Shown piece after piece: positions 24,401-31,929 of a DNA stretch of 64,000 nucleotides. The stretch is from Heterobilharzia americana. Its lineage: Eukaryota > Platyhelminthes > Trematoda > Strigeidida > Schistosomatidae. The notes under the pieces were generated by a model that saw only the letters and a list, made by a program, of their open reading frames with translations, searched no databases and was not told the DNA's origin. The position numbers were made by a program, and so were the translations under genes. Where the stretch lies: assembly GCA_944470555.2 (NCBI GenBank), contig OX104127.1, positions 46,614,934 to 46,678,933 on the forward strand. The letters are read 5' to 3'. Each line of letters opens with the position of its first letter. The stretch's first letter is position 1.

Positions 24401-25482
24401 GGGTGGAAACGGAAAATCTCAGCAACCACTGTAGCTTTATTTCTTAGTAGTAGTTTATTTAAGATATCAGGATGTTGTACTAAAAGTAACCGATATGCAG
24501 ACACTCAGCATATGCATCCATAATGTCTAGACCTCGTATACAACAACCGAGAAAAGATATGACACCTAGTACGATTTTCTCTTCCCCTCTGAACGAATCC
24601 AGCACAAAACTTTAATAATAACGGCTAGGTCGTAAAAATATCGTGCTAAGCTATAAGAACAGAAAAAACACCGATAAAGTTTCAAAAGATACAGTACACC
24701 AATTTTACACGATAGTCAAGTGAAGTGGAACCGAATCACGTACGAAGTACAGCAAATTAACAGTTACCTAGAAAACTGTTGTCATACAATATAAACAATA
24801 ATAAAGACGATGGGAATAATAATAAGGACAGAGAAAAGAAGGGCTTTGATGATACAACTGGCCGAACTATAAGGAATATTAAAATATATTTAGCAGGTAT
24901 CTACATCATCACGAGTAAAAACGCTTATTTCGGATTTACAGCATAGAAGTGCCCGAGTTATAGATTTATATCTTAGAAGCAAGATAGAAATGAGCTCAAC
25001 TTTAAGAACCCGAGACATTTTTATCACTACATGACATGTTTGAAGAATTCCAGGTACAAAATTGGGTTTTTTGCAGATATTTTTTCAGACCCACCAAAGT
25101 CTAGAAACCATGAAAAGGCTGCAAAAGCTATATAACAAAAACCACAAATTTTAGCACAGGACGCACGCTTTCGTATATCGACCCAAATCAAAGGCTTCTT
25201 TCCGCTTTTTCAGAGATATTTTAACAAATTCTTTAGCATTTAAACTTCGGAGGCTGCTGATTTTAACTATCGAGTCGAGAATAGGGCAACTATGCTCAAA
25301 TATACTTACATATATGTAGTCATAACATTATAATCTTACGTGTCAGGATATTCAGTACCACAACAAAAATGGATACTGATCACCTTCTCCGGACCCCCTG
25401 AGCAGTTAGATGAACTTATCCTCAAAGTGACTTCGATAGGAAAGTGTGCCTTTTGTAAATCGCGAATCGAATCAAAAGGAAT
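1788..25482 (-). CDS. EIF2AK4: GCN2-like eIF2-alpha kinase, N-terminal ten exons (partial gene)
   Basis: GCN2 senses uncharged tRNA and phosphorylates translation initiation factor eIF2-alpha in the cytosol. Joining exons 25482-25340, 20947-20845, 19902-19735, 12914-12867, 10699-10656, 9073-8789, 8737-8511, 7011-6722, 4783-4719 and 1908-1788 gives an open 498-codon frame, and every donor/acceptor phase agrees. In order it shows an RWD domain (about residues 1-105, with a Y-P-D turn and a K-G loop followed by a long helix), a lysine/glutamate-rich linker (about 120-170), and a kinase-like domain from about 200 onward. The kinase-like domain has a TG...LHEW strand, an HPNL motif, HRNL in place of the HRD catalytic loop, and a DVY helix. 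This order matches the RWD-pseudokinase start of GCN2. The active kinase, HisRS-like and C-terminal domains would lie left of the window. The initiator exon was not found. Introns are stuffed with LINE copies. Strong by phase consistency and motif order; a search was not possible. Confidence 0.85.
2405..2560 (+). repeat. tRNA-like short repeat (possible SINE)
   Basis: Contains an A-box-like TGGCCTAGTGGATAA near 2419 and a B-box-like GGTTAGAGTCC near 2461 at the spacing of a pol III internal promoter. It does not fold convincingly as a tRNA and lacks a clear anticodon arm, so a tRNA-derived SINE in the GCN2 intron is more likely. The 3' limit is uncertain. Confidence 0.4.
2808..4150 (+). mobile_element. 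Decayed RTE-type LINE (family 2) with internal deletion
   Basis: From about 2808 the sequence follows the endonuclease of the copy at 14416-19548 (open frame 2844-3377, with GLAGVGIALS and LLDWIPV-like blocks). Then it is scrambled, and at about 3950-4130 it matches the C-terminal RT tail. The RT core is missing. It lies in the GCN2 intron, antisense to the gene, and is clearly dead. Confidence 0.65.
4151..4718. other. GCN2 intron sequence, nothing recognised
   Basis: AT-rich sequence with stops in all frames; no repeat in common with the rest of the window was seen. Confidence 0.5.
4719..4783 (-). CDS. EIF2AK4: GCN2 exon i: pseudokinase catalytic loop end and metal-site region
   Basis: 65 nt, acceptor CTTATTTACAG, donor GTAATA, phase 0 in, phase 2 out. 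Encodes PSNIFVDKSGHVTLWRYEYF: the S-N-I/V-L-V-D pattern after the catalytic loop is present, but the DFG position reads W-R-Y. This is what a catalytically dead domain would show. Confidence 0.8.
4784..6721. other. GCN2 intron with a short tRNA-like repeat
   Basis: Mostly unrecognised AT-rich DNA. At about 5180-5340 on the minus strand there is a B-box-like GGTTCAGTCCC (5270-5281) and an upstream A-box-like stretch (5301-5319), suggesting a SINE. An 84-codon open frame at 5668-5414 has no splice signals, motifs or phase fit and is not called. Confidence 0.45.
6722..7011 (-). CDS. EIF2AK4: GCN2 exon h: pseudokinase hinge to catalytic loop
   Basis: 290 nt, donor GTAAGT. Encodes beta5 and hinge (VVRLITEHPEGTSLE), a long helix alphaE (YVIRQIVSALSWLHALSLAHRNLH) and the first part of the catalytic loop. 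HRN replaces the HRD aspartate of an active kinase. Two leading bases complete the codon from exon g; it ends in phase 0 exactly at the catalytic loop, which continues in exon i. Confidence 0.85.
7012..8510. other. GCN2 intron, nothing coding recognised
   Basis: AT-rich intron. Contains a short run of CAATAAT units near 8255-8275. Open frames of 74-77 codons at 7387-7813 on the minus strand lack splice sites and known motifs. Confidence 0.5.
8511..8737 (-). CDS. EIF2AK4: GCN2 exon g: pseudokinase N-lobe
   Basis: 227 nt, acceptor AAATCTCAG, perfect GTAAGT donor. Encodes the beta strands (DVRTGASLQLHEWVF), a helix-C-like segment and QKQHPNLCKILGVEC, the usual HPN-bearing loop before beta4 of a kinase fold. 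No glycine-rich P-loop and no obvious VAIK lysine are seen, consistent with the inactive first kinase-like domain of GCN2. Confidence 0.8.
8789..9073 (-). CDS. EIF2AK4: GCN2 exon f: linker to start of pseudokinase
   Basis: 285 nt, acceptor TTTATTTTCAG, donor GTAGGA. It starts with a serine-rich stretch, then a segment with a GNC..LKKYTTFEQYEAMHKSFESVF pattern that corresponds to the region entering the pseudokinase N-lobe in GCN2 proteins. In and out phases (1 leading base, 2 trailing bases) match exons e and g. An in-frame TAG directly after the donor excludes a longer exon. Confidence 0.7.
9074..10655. other. GCN2 intron with TA microsatellite
   Basis: Intron between exons e and f. Holds a long TA repeat (9406-9464) and, near 10150-10200 on the minus strand, a short stretch with a GAGTTCGAGTACC B-box-like motif. 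No coding sequence seen. Confidence 0.5.
9406..9464. repeat. (TA)n microsatellite
   Basis: About 29 TA units without interruption inside a GCN2 intron. Confidence 0.95.
10656..10699 (-). CDS. EIF2AK4: GCN2 exon e: charged linker microexon
   Basis: 44-nt exon, acceptor TATTTTTAATAG, donor GTATGT, phase 0 in and phase 2 out. It encodes a KKQTEK-type charged helix. The phase-2 end joins exactly to the single leading base of exon f. Very short, so its support comes from splice signals, phase and the expected lysine/glutamate-rich linker. Confidence 0.6.
10700..11559. other. GCN2 intron, nothing recognised
   Basis: AT-rich. A 98-codon open frame at 10807-11103 on the plus strand has no recognised motif or splice context and lies antisense inside the GCN2 intron, so it is treated as chance. 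Confidence 0.45.
11560..12835 (+). mobile_element. Decayed RTE-type LINE (family 2), RT to C-terminal part
   Basis: Matches the RT region of the copy at 22592-24316 from the KG(V)P..CITLL block through a YADDI-like site near 11920-11933, then resumes at about 12109 with the thumb/C-terminal part up to about 12790. Many frameshifts and stops. Interrupted by a foreign insert of roughly 170 bp immediately after the YADD codons. It lies in the GCN2 intron between exons d and e. Confidence 0.8.
11934..12108. repeat. Short insert within RTE copy, SINE-like
   Basis: About 170 bp that have no counterpart in the other RTE family-2 copies. Contains GGTTCGAACACC, a B-box-like motif, near 11952. Edges are estimated from where homology to the 22592-24316 copy stops and restarts. 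A truncated SINE is the likeliest reading. Confidence 0.4.
12867..12914 (-). CDS. EIF2AK4: GCN2 exon d: charged linker microexon
   Basis: 48-nt exon (16 codons, phase 0/0) with good flanking signals: acceptor TGAATTTTCAG and donor GTAAGA. The encoded peptide is helical and charged, as expected for the linker between RWD and pseudokinase in GCN2. It lies about 30 bases from the 3' end of a decayed RTE copy. Confidence 0.65.
13185..13520. mobile_element. Foldback/MITE-like element with ~110-bp inverted repeats
   Basis: Bases 13185-13300 and 13408-13520 are inverted copies of each other: TATTAGATTTRTTTATTT ends, a shared GATCTAGCA block, and a shared GGGTAATTTATGC block. About 105 bp of unique sequence separate the arms. 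No open frame inside and no certain target duplication. Structure suits a MITE or foldback element sitting in the GCN2 intron. Confidence 0.75.
13521..14405. other. GCN2 intron, nothing recognised
   Basis: No coding signal; no clear match elsewhere in the window. Bounded on the right by the 10-bp direct repeat that starts the RTE insertion. Confidence 0.45.
14628..15548 (+). pseudogene. RTE family-2 endonuclease ORF, fused to RT tail by deletion
   Basis: Open for 306 codons. The N-terminal 170 residues are low in recognisable motifs; from about residue 175 an exonuclease-endonuclease-phosphatase fold starts (EVFNVRTLRQIG), followed by a CETRIQD block (catalytic glutamate) and a GLAGVGIAL strand. 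The frame ends shortly after the deletion joint at about 15520, where RT sequence (SLLN...) begins. The protein would lack the second half of the endonuclease and all RT catalytic motifs. Confidence 0.75.
15755..15918 (+). repeat. Left pseudo-LTR of Penelope-like element
   Basis: Direct copy of 18622-18785 with a few substitutions and a small indel near 15810. Ends with GGTATATTTCGTCAG, which encodes the first residues (GIFRQ) of the element's protein. Confidence 0.9.
15901..18313 (+). pseudogene. Penelope-like reverse transcriptase with C-terminal GIY-YIG endonuclease
   Basis: Single long ORF in origin, now with one frameshift near 16390 (at the conserved SLGPKF block) and two in-frame stops (17402 and 17696). 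N-terminal region: about 160 residues of helical sequence. RT domain: DKGSGIVVLDRSDY (fingers), PRLYGLSKVHK, DVCSLFTNVPL (first catalytic Asp), SPLGPVL and RYMDD (YxDD). C-terminal: CxC-type GIY-YIG nuclease (CIYKFTCSCGADYIGRCKRAL) with downstream arginine and a CGHS-type block. Telomerase-related retroelement enzyme for target-primed insertion. About 800 residues in total, near the usual Penelope length. Defective but recently so. Confidence 0.9.
18622..18785 (+). repeat. Right pseudo-LTR of Penelope-like element
   Basis: Direct copy of 15755-15918. Followed at 18786 by TCGATTGG, where the interrupted RTE sequence resumes. Confidence 0.9.
18786..19185 (+). pseudogene. RTE family-2 RT C-terminal tail, after nested insertion
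   Basis: Continues the RTE frame broken at 15754: LRHLWRRRDIRLSIKGRVYCTAVRSVLLYG, CETWPL and LGHVLRMPSHRLPRH, matching 23560-23930. A one-base difference near 19170 shifts the frame (ARGSRPN then stop). The remaining 3' UTR follows to 19548. Confidence 0.8.
19735..19902 (-). CDS. EIF2AK4: GCN2 exon c: RWD C-terminal helix and linker start
   Basis: 168 nt (56 codons, phase 0/0), acceptor AAAACTTCAG, donor GTAAAT. It begins with the last RWD helix (MKELIEASQNYMKSL) and runs into a polar, glutamine- and lysine-rich linker. Phase agrees with exon b on one side and exon d on the other, across a 6.8-kb intron that contains the foldback element and the nested RTE/Penelope insertion. Confidence 0.8.
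19903..20844. other. GCN2 intron, nothing recognised
   Basis: The minus frame of exon b stays open to 20605 past its donor, with a hydrophobic stretch (TILRVTAFFGFVGIG), and a GTAATT donor near 20616. I regard this as read-through into intron because the GTAAGT at 20844-20839 gives an exact RWD join. Confidence 0.5.
20845..20947 (-). CDS. EIF2AK4: GCN2 exon b: RWD domain, middle
   Basis: 103 nt between acceptor TTCCTTACAG and donor GTAAGT. One base completes the codon split from exon a, then 34 codons follow. It encodes LSFRIKG followed by an amphipathic helix (QLDTLHVILTELTENMKGQ), which is the K-G loop and helix of the RWD fold. The reading frame stays open by chance for another 80 codons into the intron, but the strong donor and the exact join to exon c argue for splicing here. 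Confidence 0.8.
20948..22579. other. GCN2 intron, nothing certain
   Basis: AT-rich. A 65-codon open frame at 21721-21524 (minus) encodes a hydrophobic segment after a TTTTGTAG acceptor-like site, but its phase does not fit either neighbouring GCN2 exon. Confidence 0.45.
22580..24328 (+). mobile_element. 5'-truncated RTE-type LINE (family 2) with 12-bp TSD
   Basis: ATCAAACGAATC occurs at 22580-22591 and 24317-24328 and flanks the element exactly. The insert begins inside the RT domain (5' truncation, usual for target-primed insertion) and ends in a short ATG/TGATGA-rich tail after the family's 3' UTR block. Lies in the GCN2 intron between exons a and b, antisense to the gene. Confidence 0.92.
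22592..24123 (+). CDS. RTE-clade reverse transcriptase, open but N-terminally truncated
   Basis: Uninterrupted frame of about 510 codons from the truncation point to TAA at 24121. Shows AAGPDGLPAEVYK and SDWSKSLIIPVFKKG (finger motifs), FLDLEAAFDSVDR (first catalytic Asp), SGVRQGCPLSPFLFNFII, YADDIVLLGE (catalytic YADD), FSPPKCK, FTYLGS and a C-terminal SVLLYGCETW / LGHVLRMP region. No endonuclease domain is encoded and there is no recognisable start or promoter, so it is a dead-on-arrival copy although its catalytic motifs are intact. It is the best reference for this family in the window. Confidence 0.9.
24329..25339. other. GCN2 intron, nothing recognised
   Basis: AT-rich sequence without recognisable coding or repeat content between the RTE copy and GCN2 exon a. 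Confidence 0.5.
25340..25482 (-). CDS. EIF2AK4: GCN2 exon a (first recognised): RWD domain, N-terminal half
   Basis: 143 nt after a pyrimidine-rich acceptor (TTTTTTACAG), ending at a GTAAGA donor in phase 2. It encodes a hydrophobic strand (PIEVTLRI), a glycine-rich turn (SGGPEK), a second strand and the Y-P-D triplet typical of RWD domains. The frame closes with a TAA just upstream of the acceptor, so the exon cannot simply extend. At least one more upstream exon carrying the initiator is needed and was not identified. Confidence 0.7.
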
Positions 25483-25689
25483 CTGTAAAAAATGTTACCC
25501 ATGGGAAACATGAAAGTACATTCAGCCTCTTGATTCCAGAAATAGACGCTATCAAATCTGGGAATATCGAGCAGATTGCAAACAACTCCTCCCTCTGAAT
25601 ACAATCGCACATCGTACAAGTCACATTGAGTAACAGCTAATTCTGTCACAACGCAAAACTTCAAGCAGCCCGGCTGCGAAAAAAACAAC

Positions 25690-28560
25690 CAATATCCAAT
25701 ATTGGTAGTGCGAGTGTAGAAAACTGGTAGTTTTTGATCTCTCGCGTCTAGTTCTTAGGGCTTGGTTCCAGTTGTTCGGTTTACTCCTGCAGTGGACGAG
25801 GAAATCCCCTCTGCTTTCTTGCTTTTAGCTTCGGTGAGGTGGATGTTTTGTGGGTTAGTAGGTTGTAATTTGTAGAGTGATTAGGGAGCTACGGGTTGCT
25901 GGGAAGTTTAGAGAACTGCCATGACTCCTGTCTGTGTAGGTACCTGAAAGAGAATAGTAAGGTAGTGGTAAAGGAATGAAGAGAGAATAAAGAAGAGAGT
26001 GAAGTAGCACCATAGAGACTCTGGGAGCTGGGTTAAGGCCGTATCGCTAACCATCCTTGCCTTTAAACAGGAGTTTACGTAGATAGCCACTCCCCCTCCT
26101 GCTCTATGTTCCCTGTCCCTGCGGAAGAGTTCCATGCCAGCAACACGCATCTCTTCGTCGGAGATGTCGCGAGAGCCAGGATTCGGTGATGAATATGATG
26201 TCGTAGTGCTGATGTTCACGCAGCGTCCTCATTTTGCTACCTTCCCTCTTAGCCCCCTAACGTTGCTGTACATACATATTAGAGTGTGCCTGATGAGAGG
26301 GGAGGTCTGGATGTGTATTTTCGGGGATGAGCGCTTACGTGGTTGATTTAGCCTCGCCAGTCCTCATAGGACTGGCATTGTTCCGTTTTTTTGTGTTTTG
26401 TTCTTAACTTGGGTGGGGGCTGTAGCAGTGGTGGCTTCTTTACTTGATGTATCTAACTCACTGGTCAGCGCCTGTGTGACGACCACTGACTCCAGAGGTC
26501 TTGGTGGTTGCCGTCTCTCCTCTTGCCTTGTGGGTCTAGGCTTACTTTCACATATACGTATTGAGCCACCCATGCGATCTTTCGCATTATACCATGCGTG
26601 CAGAACGTCTGTGAGGGAGGCATATGAGTCGAACTGGACGGCAAGTAGTCTGGGATTGGGTATGGTCTTCAGGTGCGCTGGCCTTGGCAGTCTACTGACG
26701 CTGTTGGCCGGTATACTGTTGAGACCAACTTTGGTTGAGAGCCATTGCCATTGTTGGACGTCGTGAAAGTACCGATCTTTGACCGAGCTGTCACTTGGCA
26801 ATTCTGGAATCCCATGTACAACTATAGTGTTGTTTCTGTTGGGATTTCCAACCGCTGACTTTCTCTCCTCCTCTCTTATTGACCATGGCTTGTCAGGCCT
26901 GGCCCGAATTTTACAGGCATTAACAACGTCCGGTTGTCGCGAGAGGAGGAGTGTGTCTTCAGCCTCTTTGGCGGTATTTAGGGACACACGTAAAGGGGGT
27001 GGCTTATCTCGGGGTGCATGGCTTCCTCGAGAAAGGCGACACAAAGTTGCAGGGAGGGGAGGGAGTCCCAGCATCTGACAGTAGTCGGTCCACATTCGGC
27101 TGTCAAATTGTTCCCTCTCGACCAACAATGAGTCTGTCGATACATCGACGTTGAACAAAATGATCGAGTTGGTCCTCCTGTGACCTGGGTTCGTTGTGGG
27201 TGGCACGCCCGACTTCCCAATGGGTTTGAGTAATTCCACTGGTTGTTTCTCAGTCACGGTGTGGGGTGTTCGGAATGGGTTTCGTAGAGGCTTCGGCGGT
27301 CGATGTCTTTGGCCATGCGCTTGACGTCCCCTGGGGCCGGGTAGGGGTATGGAGACTTGACCTAATATGGTCCCCACGCGAGGTGGCGTGCCCACAGCTG
27401 GAGCTCTAGGTCTGTTTCCAGGTCTCTCTGTGTTATCCTTTGGTGTTAACCCTACTTTATTCGAGGATGCTGGTAGCTTTTGCGTGGCGGAGAGCATCTC
27501 CTTCAGGCTTTCTGTGCGGAGTGCGGGCATTTTCCTGCACTCTGGACAGATGTACCAGAACCACTTGCATGGTTGTCTCTTCATCAGCTTATAGTATTGT
27601 CGGGGGACTTTGGTATCGCAGTGGCAATGCGCCCATCGTTGACATAGGTTGCATGCAAATGCCTCATCGACTACCGAAACAACTTTGGTGCAAACACTGC
27701 AGCCATCGGGTGTCGTAATACAGCCTTCCTTCCATGAATAAGGTGCTACGGATTGTGGCGAACTGCTTGTGGCTGCCTTGTTCTGAAGCCTTTTACGTCG
27801 TCTTCTATTTCAGGCATGGTATGATCCTTGCTCAAGATAGGACTAGTTTGTGACGGGCTAGTGCTACTCTGTGTCACCTGTCTGATGGCGACTGGAATTC
27901 TAGAAACATGGGTTGGCCACTTCTTTAGAAGTTCGGTGTTCTGCCCTACCTCTGTTTGTCTTCTAGTACAGACTAGTGTGTTGTTTAGGGTGTTACTGGC
28001 CGTTTTGTGCACGACCGCGTTATCCGTGTCAAAGCTTCAGACCTAGCGTTTTGGGCAGACATGTCGCTATGATATAAACTTCTTGGGAAAACAAGTAGTT
28101 AACAACAATAAGAGGGTTGAAGACTGAATGCAGCAAAAGGACAGAATAGAAAAGGGAAGATAATTTATGTTGGCTCACCTTCAGACACTTGTCACTTGAT
28201 CCTCTGCTCTTGACCAACGAGTTTAACCGTAAGCTCCAGATGCGTATGTATAACCAGGAAAGATATTTCCTGGGGAATGACCTCCGAGGAGAACCGAGAG
28301 CTAAGGCAGTTTGGCAGTTGAAACGCCCAAGAACCACTGACAGGAGGTAGACCGGTTGGTTCAAAGGAATAATAATGCCAATTTTCAACTGTTGAGGAGT
28401 GAGCTGACGAATGCGCAGGGGTGAGGTGCGTGGACGGACAGAAGTGCTGCAAACGTTCGATGTTTTTAGATTGAGTATTGCAAGTGGGAGTTTTTCATTG
28501 TGGAAAAATCCAAAAGCTGAGAGACGAGCGAAACACGTCAACCCGAACTGATTTCAAACC
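25690..28560 (-). mobile_element. CR1-like LINE copy a: ORF1 plus truncated endonuclease and 3' UTR
   Basis: On the minus strand, in order: leader sequence (about 28560-28030), ORF1 frames (28012-26364), the start of an endonuclease (about 26280-25960: MYSNVRGLRGK, DIIFITESWLS, ISDEEM..GMELFRRDRE, GGGVAIYV, in three frames) and then directly a 3' UTR (25900-25700) shared with sequence at 31930-32130. Most of the endonuclease and all RT are deleted. The 3' end carries ATTGG repeats next to the open frame at 25504-25676. Confidence 0.8.
26364..27745 (-). pseudogene. CR1-like ORF1 protein with PHD-type zinc finger
   Basis: Open frame of about 445 codons. The N-terminus carries a cysteine/histidine finger: CSVC, then CNLCQRW, HCHC, and a W-Y-ICPEC end (27701-27530), the PHD/RING-like ORF1 finger seen in CR1 LINEs. 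It is followed by a proline- and arginine-rich linker and a conserved region with two repeats of RLxR/LPRP type near the middle and end. Such ORF1 proteins are thought to bind element RNA. A frameshift near 27745 separates it from 28012-27746, which continues the leader. A domesticated host gene is possible but the adjoining endonuclease remnant argues for a LINE. Confidence 0.7.
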
Positions 28561-28811
28561 AAGTGGAGGAAACTTGCAGTTTTTGAGCTCGCTTCTAGGT
28601 CTTGAGGCTTAGTTCTTTTTTCGGTCATACTCCTCTGATGGTCTCAGAAGTCTTCACGTTTTCCTGCTTATAGCCTTGGAGGTAGTGTTTGTCTATTTGA
28701 AGGTGTTTTATTTGCAAATTGTAGCTTGGTCTGTTTAGAGGGGGGGCAACGGAGCTGCAACATTCATTTTCCAGTTTTCACTTATAAGGATAGTAGGCCA
28801 GTTGGCCTGTG

Positions 28812-30388
28812 TTAATCCTTGCAGAAGATATCTCTATGACGATCTAGTTTCTGCTTGAACGCGTTGACAGAAGGTGCTGATACTACTTGATGAGGTAAGG
28901 AGTTCCAGTAGTTGACAACATGATGGGAGAAAGGCAGATTCACGCTAAGTTGATTAGATCGCGGTCTTCGAATTTTCTTGCGATGCCCTCGGAGATAGTC
29001 AGTCCTAGCAAGGGAGTAAAAAAGATAGGACATATCAGTACCGAAGTCATTATTAAGAATACGAAATGCTAGTTTGAGTTCACCCCGTCTTCTACGGTAA
29101 GACAGTGGGAATAAATTTAGCTGATCTAGTCGTTCTTCATAGGACAGATTCGAAAGGCCTGCCACAAGCTTAGTTCCTTCCCTTTGAACACGCTCGAGTG
29201 CGTCAGCATTCTTTTTAGGCATGGGCTGGCCGCCTGAATGCAGTATTCCAAGTGAGGTCTGACGTAGACAGAGTATTCTAAACATGTCTTCATCAAAAAA
29301 TTTGAAGGCCCTGTGGAGGGACCAAATATACGGAAGCCCTTTGCTACAGCTGCATTACAGCTTGTCGAGGTTTTCAAAGCATGACTAATGACGACACCCA
29401 AGTCTTTTATTTCAAGGACTGGAAGTAGTGGGATACTGGAAACAATTGCTATGACCAATGTGCATTATTGCACTTTTGCTAGGATTGATTTCCAAGCACC
29501 AACGTTTGGACCAACCTACTAGTTCATCTAAATCCGCCTGAAGTGCATACCTATCTGCATCACTGCGTATGGCTCTCCAAATCTTTACATCATCAGCAAA
29601 GAACAGTACTGAAGAGTTGAGCATTTTCGGAACATTCACATGCGACACTTTGTCGAATGCCTTACTGAAGTCCATAAACACGGCATCTATCGGCAGCTCG
29701 CAATCACACGCTGCAACCCATTCCTCCCTTGCGATAAGGAAGTTAGTTAGAAAGGTGTGTGCAGTACGAAAAACCGTTTTGCAGTGGTGCCAAAAGGTTG
29801 GTTGATTCCACATGTTAAAGTCTCCTGTCACGAATTATTTTTTCTAAAATCTTAACAACTATGCTAGTTAGACTCATAGGGCGATAGTTAGACACCAAAT
29901 GGCGACTACCGGTCTTAAAGACTGGGCTGATTACGGTATCTTTCCAGTCTCTAGGGCAGCGAGTCTGAGTTGGGGACATATTGAAAAGATCAATGACTGG
30001 CTCAGCAATGATGTCTGTTAGCGAGGATAGAAGTCTGGGATGTAACTCATCGAGACCTGGGGATTTTCCAGGTTTAAGGTTAATGAGCAACTGTAAGACT
30101 CCTTACTTTGTTGTGGACACTATCCATTAGTGGAGCAGTGCTAACAACAGTATTTAGCACTTCATCGTCATGACCGACAGGGTAGACTTCACTAAAGTAA
30201 TCCGACAGACTTCCCGCTTTGGACAGATTAGATTCCGCCAGACTATCGGACTTCTCATCCGTTGCCAGAGAGGGATTTCCGCCTTTTCTTTTGCCCCTCC
30301 TTCTGATGAATATGAACCGTCTTTCAGGATAATTTTGGCAATCTCTCACAAACCGTTTCACGTAGGACATTCCAGACTGTGTAATCAA
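28812..30388 (-). pseudogene. CR1-like reverse transcriptase, fragmented
   Basis: Pieces in order: LKPGKSPGLDELHPRLL and DWKDTVISPVFKTGSRH..NYRPMSLTS (fingers), IDAVFMDFSKAFDKVSH (first catalytic Asp), FFADDVKIWRAI (catalytic motif), WCLEINPSKSAIMHIG, then ALERVQREGTKLVAGLSNLSYEERL and WNSLPHQVVSAPSVNAFKQKLD to the stop. The SGVPQG segment between the two catalytic motifs is missing. Reading frame changes at least three times. Confidence 0.8.
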
Positions 30389-30637
30389 AGTTTTTCAGAG
30401 ATTACTGACTTCATCGTACCCAGTTTTAAATGTCTTCAGTCTACTTTCTGGAAACAAGTCCCACAAACGTTTCCTAATGTCTTTATTAAACCACTGAGGG
30501 CGATGTGAGGATCGAAGTCGAACATGGAATAAATGGCGTCGTTACCTTTTCAGATAGAGTTCTTAGCATATTCCATGCATCCGCTTCCAAGACCTAACAA
30601 CCCGAAAAGGTCGTTTCCTCTATTAGCTCGTCAAGCC

Positions 30638-31033
30638 TTAGGTTCGGCAACAGCTTCTCTTTCTTTTTATGCAGTTCCCGAGGGGCCAGTCAGGTCGGAT
30701 GCGAATATCCGAATTTCGTAGTCTGGATGCGTTACTCAAGAGTACATCCACTTCATTCTTGTTGCCTAAAACAACCTTTAATATTCTCTTCTCATCAGGT
30801 TTTTCGTCCGTTTTCTTACCTAGCCTAACTACTTTGGAGATGTGCACCCCTTTGGATTTTTCAAGCAAAATACGTCTGATGGCCGACTCGACTAGTTTCA
30901 GGTCATGGCCGTGACGTATTGAAGCACATTTGTCTGATGAGTCCTCAACATTCCAGAAGATTAAACTGGGTGTTGGAGTGGAATCCTTGAGTCGTGTGTT
31001 GACGACCTTCGAAACCTTCTCAATAGGTTTCAT
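30638..31033 (-). pseudogene. CR1-like ORF1 C-terminal part
   Basis: 131-codon frame with LIFWNVEDSSD, a helix, SKVVRLGKK and KVVLGNKNEVDVLL, then IRIRPDWP. This arrangement resembles the RNA-recognition-like and C-terminal parts of LINE ORF1 proteins (the ending with D(R/W)P..RK is common in CR1/L2-type ORF1). No endonuclease follows, as expected if it was deleted. Confidence 0.55.
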
Positions 31034-31102
31034 AAGCTTAGTATCCTCCGTGATAACCTTTGGCAGTCTCTTCGGACGCTTTCTTGGAGAAGTCCATGTA
31101 GG

Positions 31103-31635
31103 TTAGTTGACCGCTTTTATGGAGTCAATACTGCCACCAGAAATGCAGCCTTTTGGTGAATCCTCAGGTATTATAGCTGGTGTACCACTTGCTCTCGGTT
31201 TTCTCTTGCGTCGAGCACTCTTTGGAACTGGTGTGATTTCACCAATGAGATCACCAGCATCCAGTAGTTCTCTGGGAGTTCCTGTATCAGATATATTAAC
31301 GATGATACCTGCAGCGTCATCATCTGATACCGCATTAGAATGACAGTTATCATTTCTGCATAGCTGTTTTTTGAAAGGTAAATTCTCAACGGCTTCCTGG
31401 CTGAGGGTTGGCAATGGCTTGCAGCAGAAATCACATAACCAGGATGAGGCTTGTTCGCTGCACGCTTGTACATGGTTGGTGTTAATCCTATATAGACTTT
31501 GTGGAACCAGCATCCACATGCATTACATTGCATACCTTCACCCACCGGAAATTTACAGCAGGGACGACCGCAAACATGATTATCACTGACTATGTTATTC
31601 ACTAGTACCGTGAACTCACTGAAGTAATCGGTCAA
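31103..31635 (-). pseudogene. CR1-like ORF1 N-terminal part with PHD-type finger
   Basis: Encodes VCGRPCCKF, MQCNACGCWFHKVYIGL and, in a shifted frame (31519-31103), WLCDFCCKPL, which together make a PHD-like zinc finger as in copy a though only distantly similar. The second frame continues with a basic stretch (KSARRKRKPRASGTP) that may bind nucleic acid. At least one frameshift near 31440. Confidence 0.65.
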
Positions 31636-31929
31636 AATTCCAGCAAAAAGACTTAAGTTGTGACGACATAAAGACCAACCTTAAGCCTCAAAAAATGATC
31701 AAACTTCAAACACTGACTAGATTAATGCAGGCCAAGGCTCATAAGAAAGCCTCTGACGTGGATTGCGCAACAAAAGCAAAAATGTCAGAAGCGTGGAATA
31801 CTTCACTCCCTGTTTTCCAGCATCATCTAACGAAAGCGCCGGCAGAGGAAACTTGTAGTTTTTGATCTCTCGCTTCTGGACCTTAAGGCTCGGTTCTTTT
31901 TGTTTGGTTGCACTCCTTCCAATGTCCAA

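Larger units (their letters stand above)
28561..31660 (-). mobile_element. CR1-like LINE copy b: ORF1, RT, 3' UTR; endonuclease deleted
   Basis: Minus strand: zinc-finger ORF1 (31635-31103), ORF1 C-terminal part (31033-30638), an abrupt switch near 30560 to the endonuclease-RT linker (RPQWFNKDIRKRLW), RT fragments down to the stop at 28812, then a 3' UTR. The endonuclease is absent, and RT lacks the segment between the SKAFD motif and FADD. Several frameshifts. Confidence 0.8.

Noticed and set aside
25504..25676. Minus-strand open frame with acceptor TTTTTTTCGCAG and donor GTAACA, looking like a host exon
   Set aside because: Its phase-1 end cannot join GCN2 exon a (only a 21-base gap and wrong phase), no known motif is seen, and it abuts a CR1 3' terminus. 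Could be an unrelated exon, but not supported.
26285..26310. CTGATGAGAGGGG considered as a hammerhead core
   Set aside because: No GAAA or pairing helices follow; it is part of the CR1 endonuclease region.
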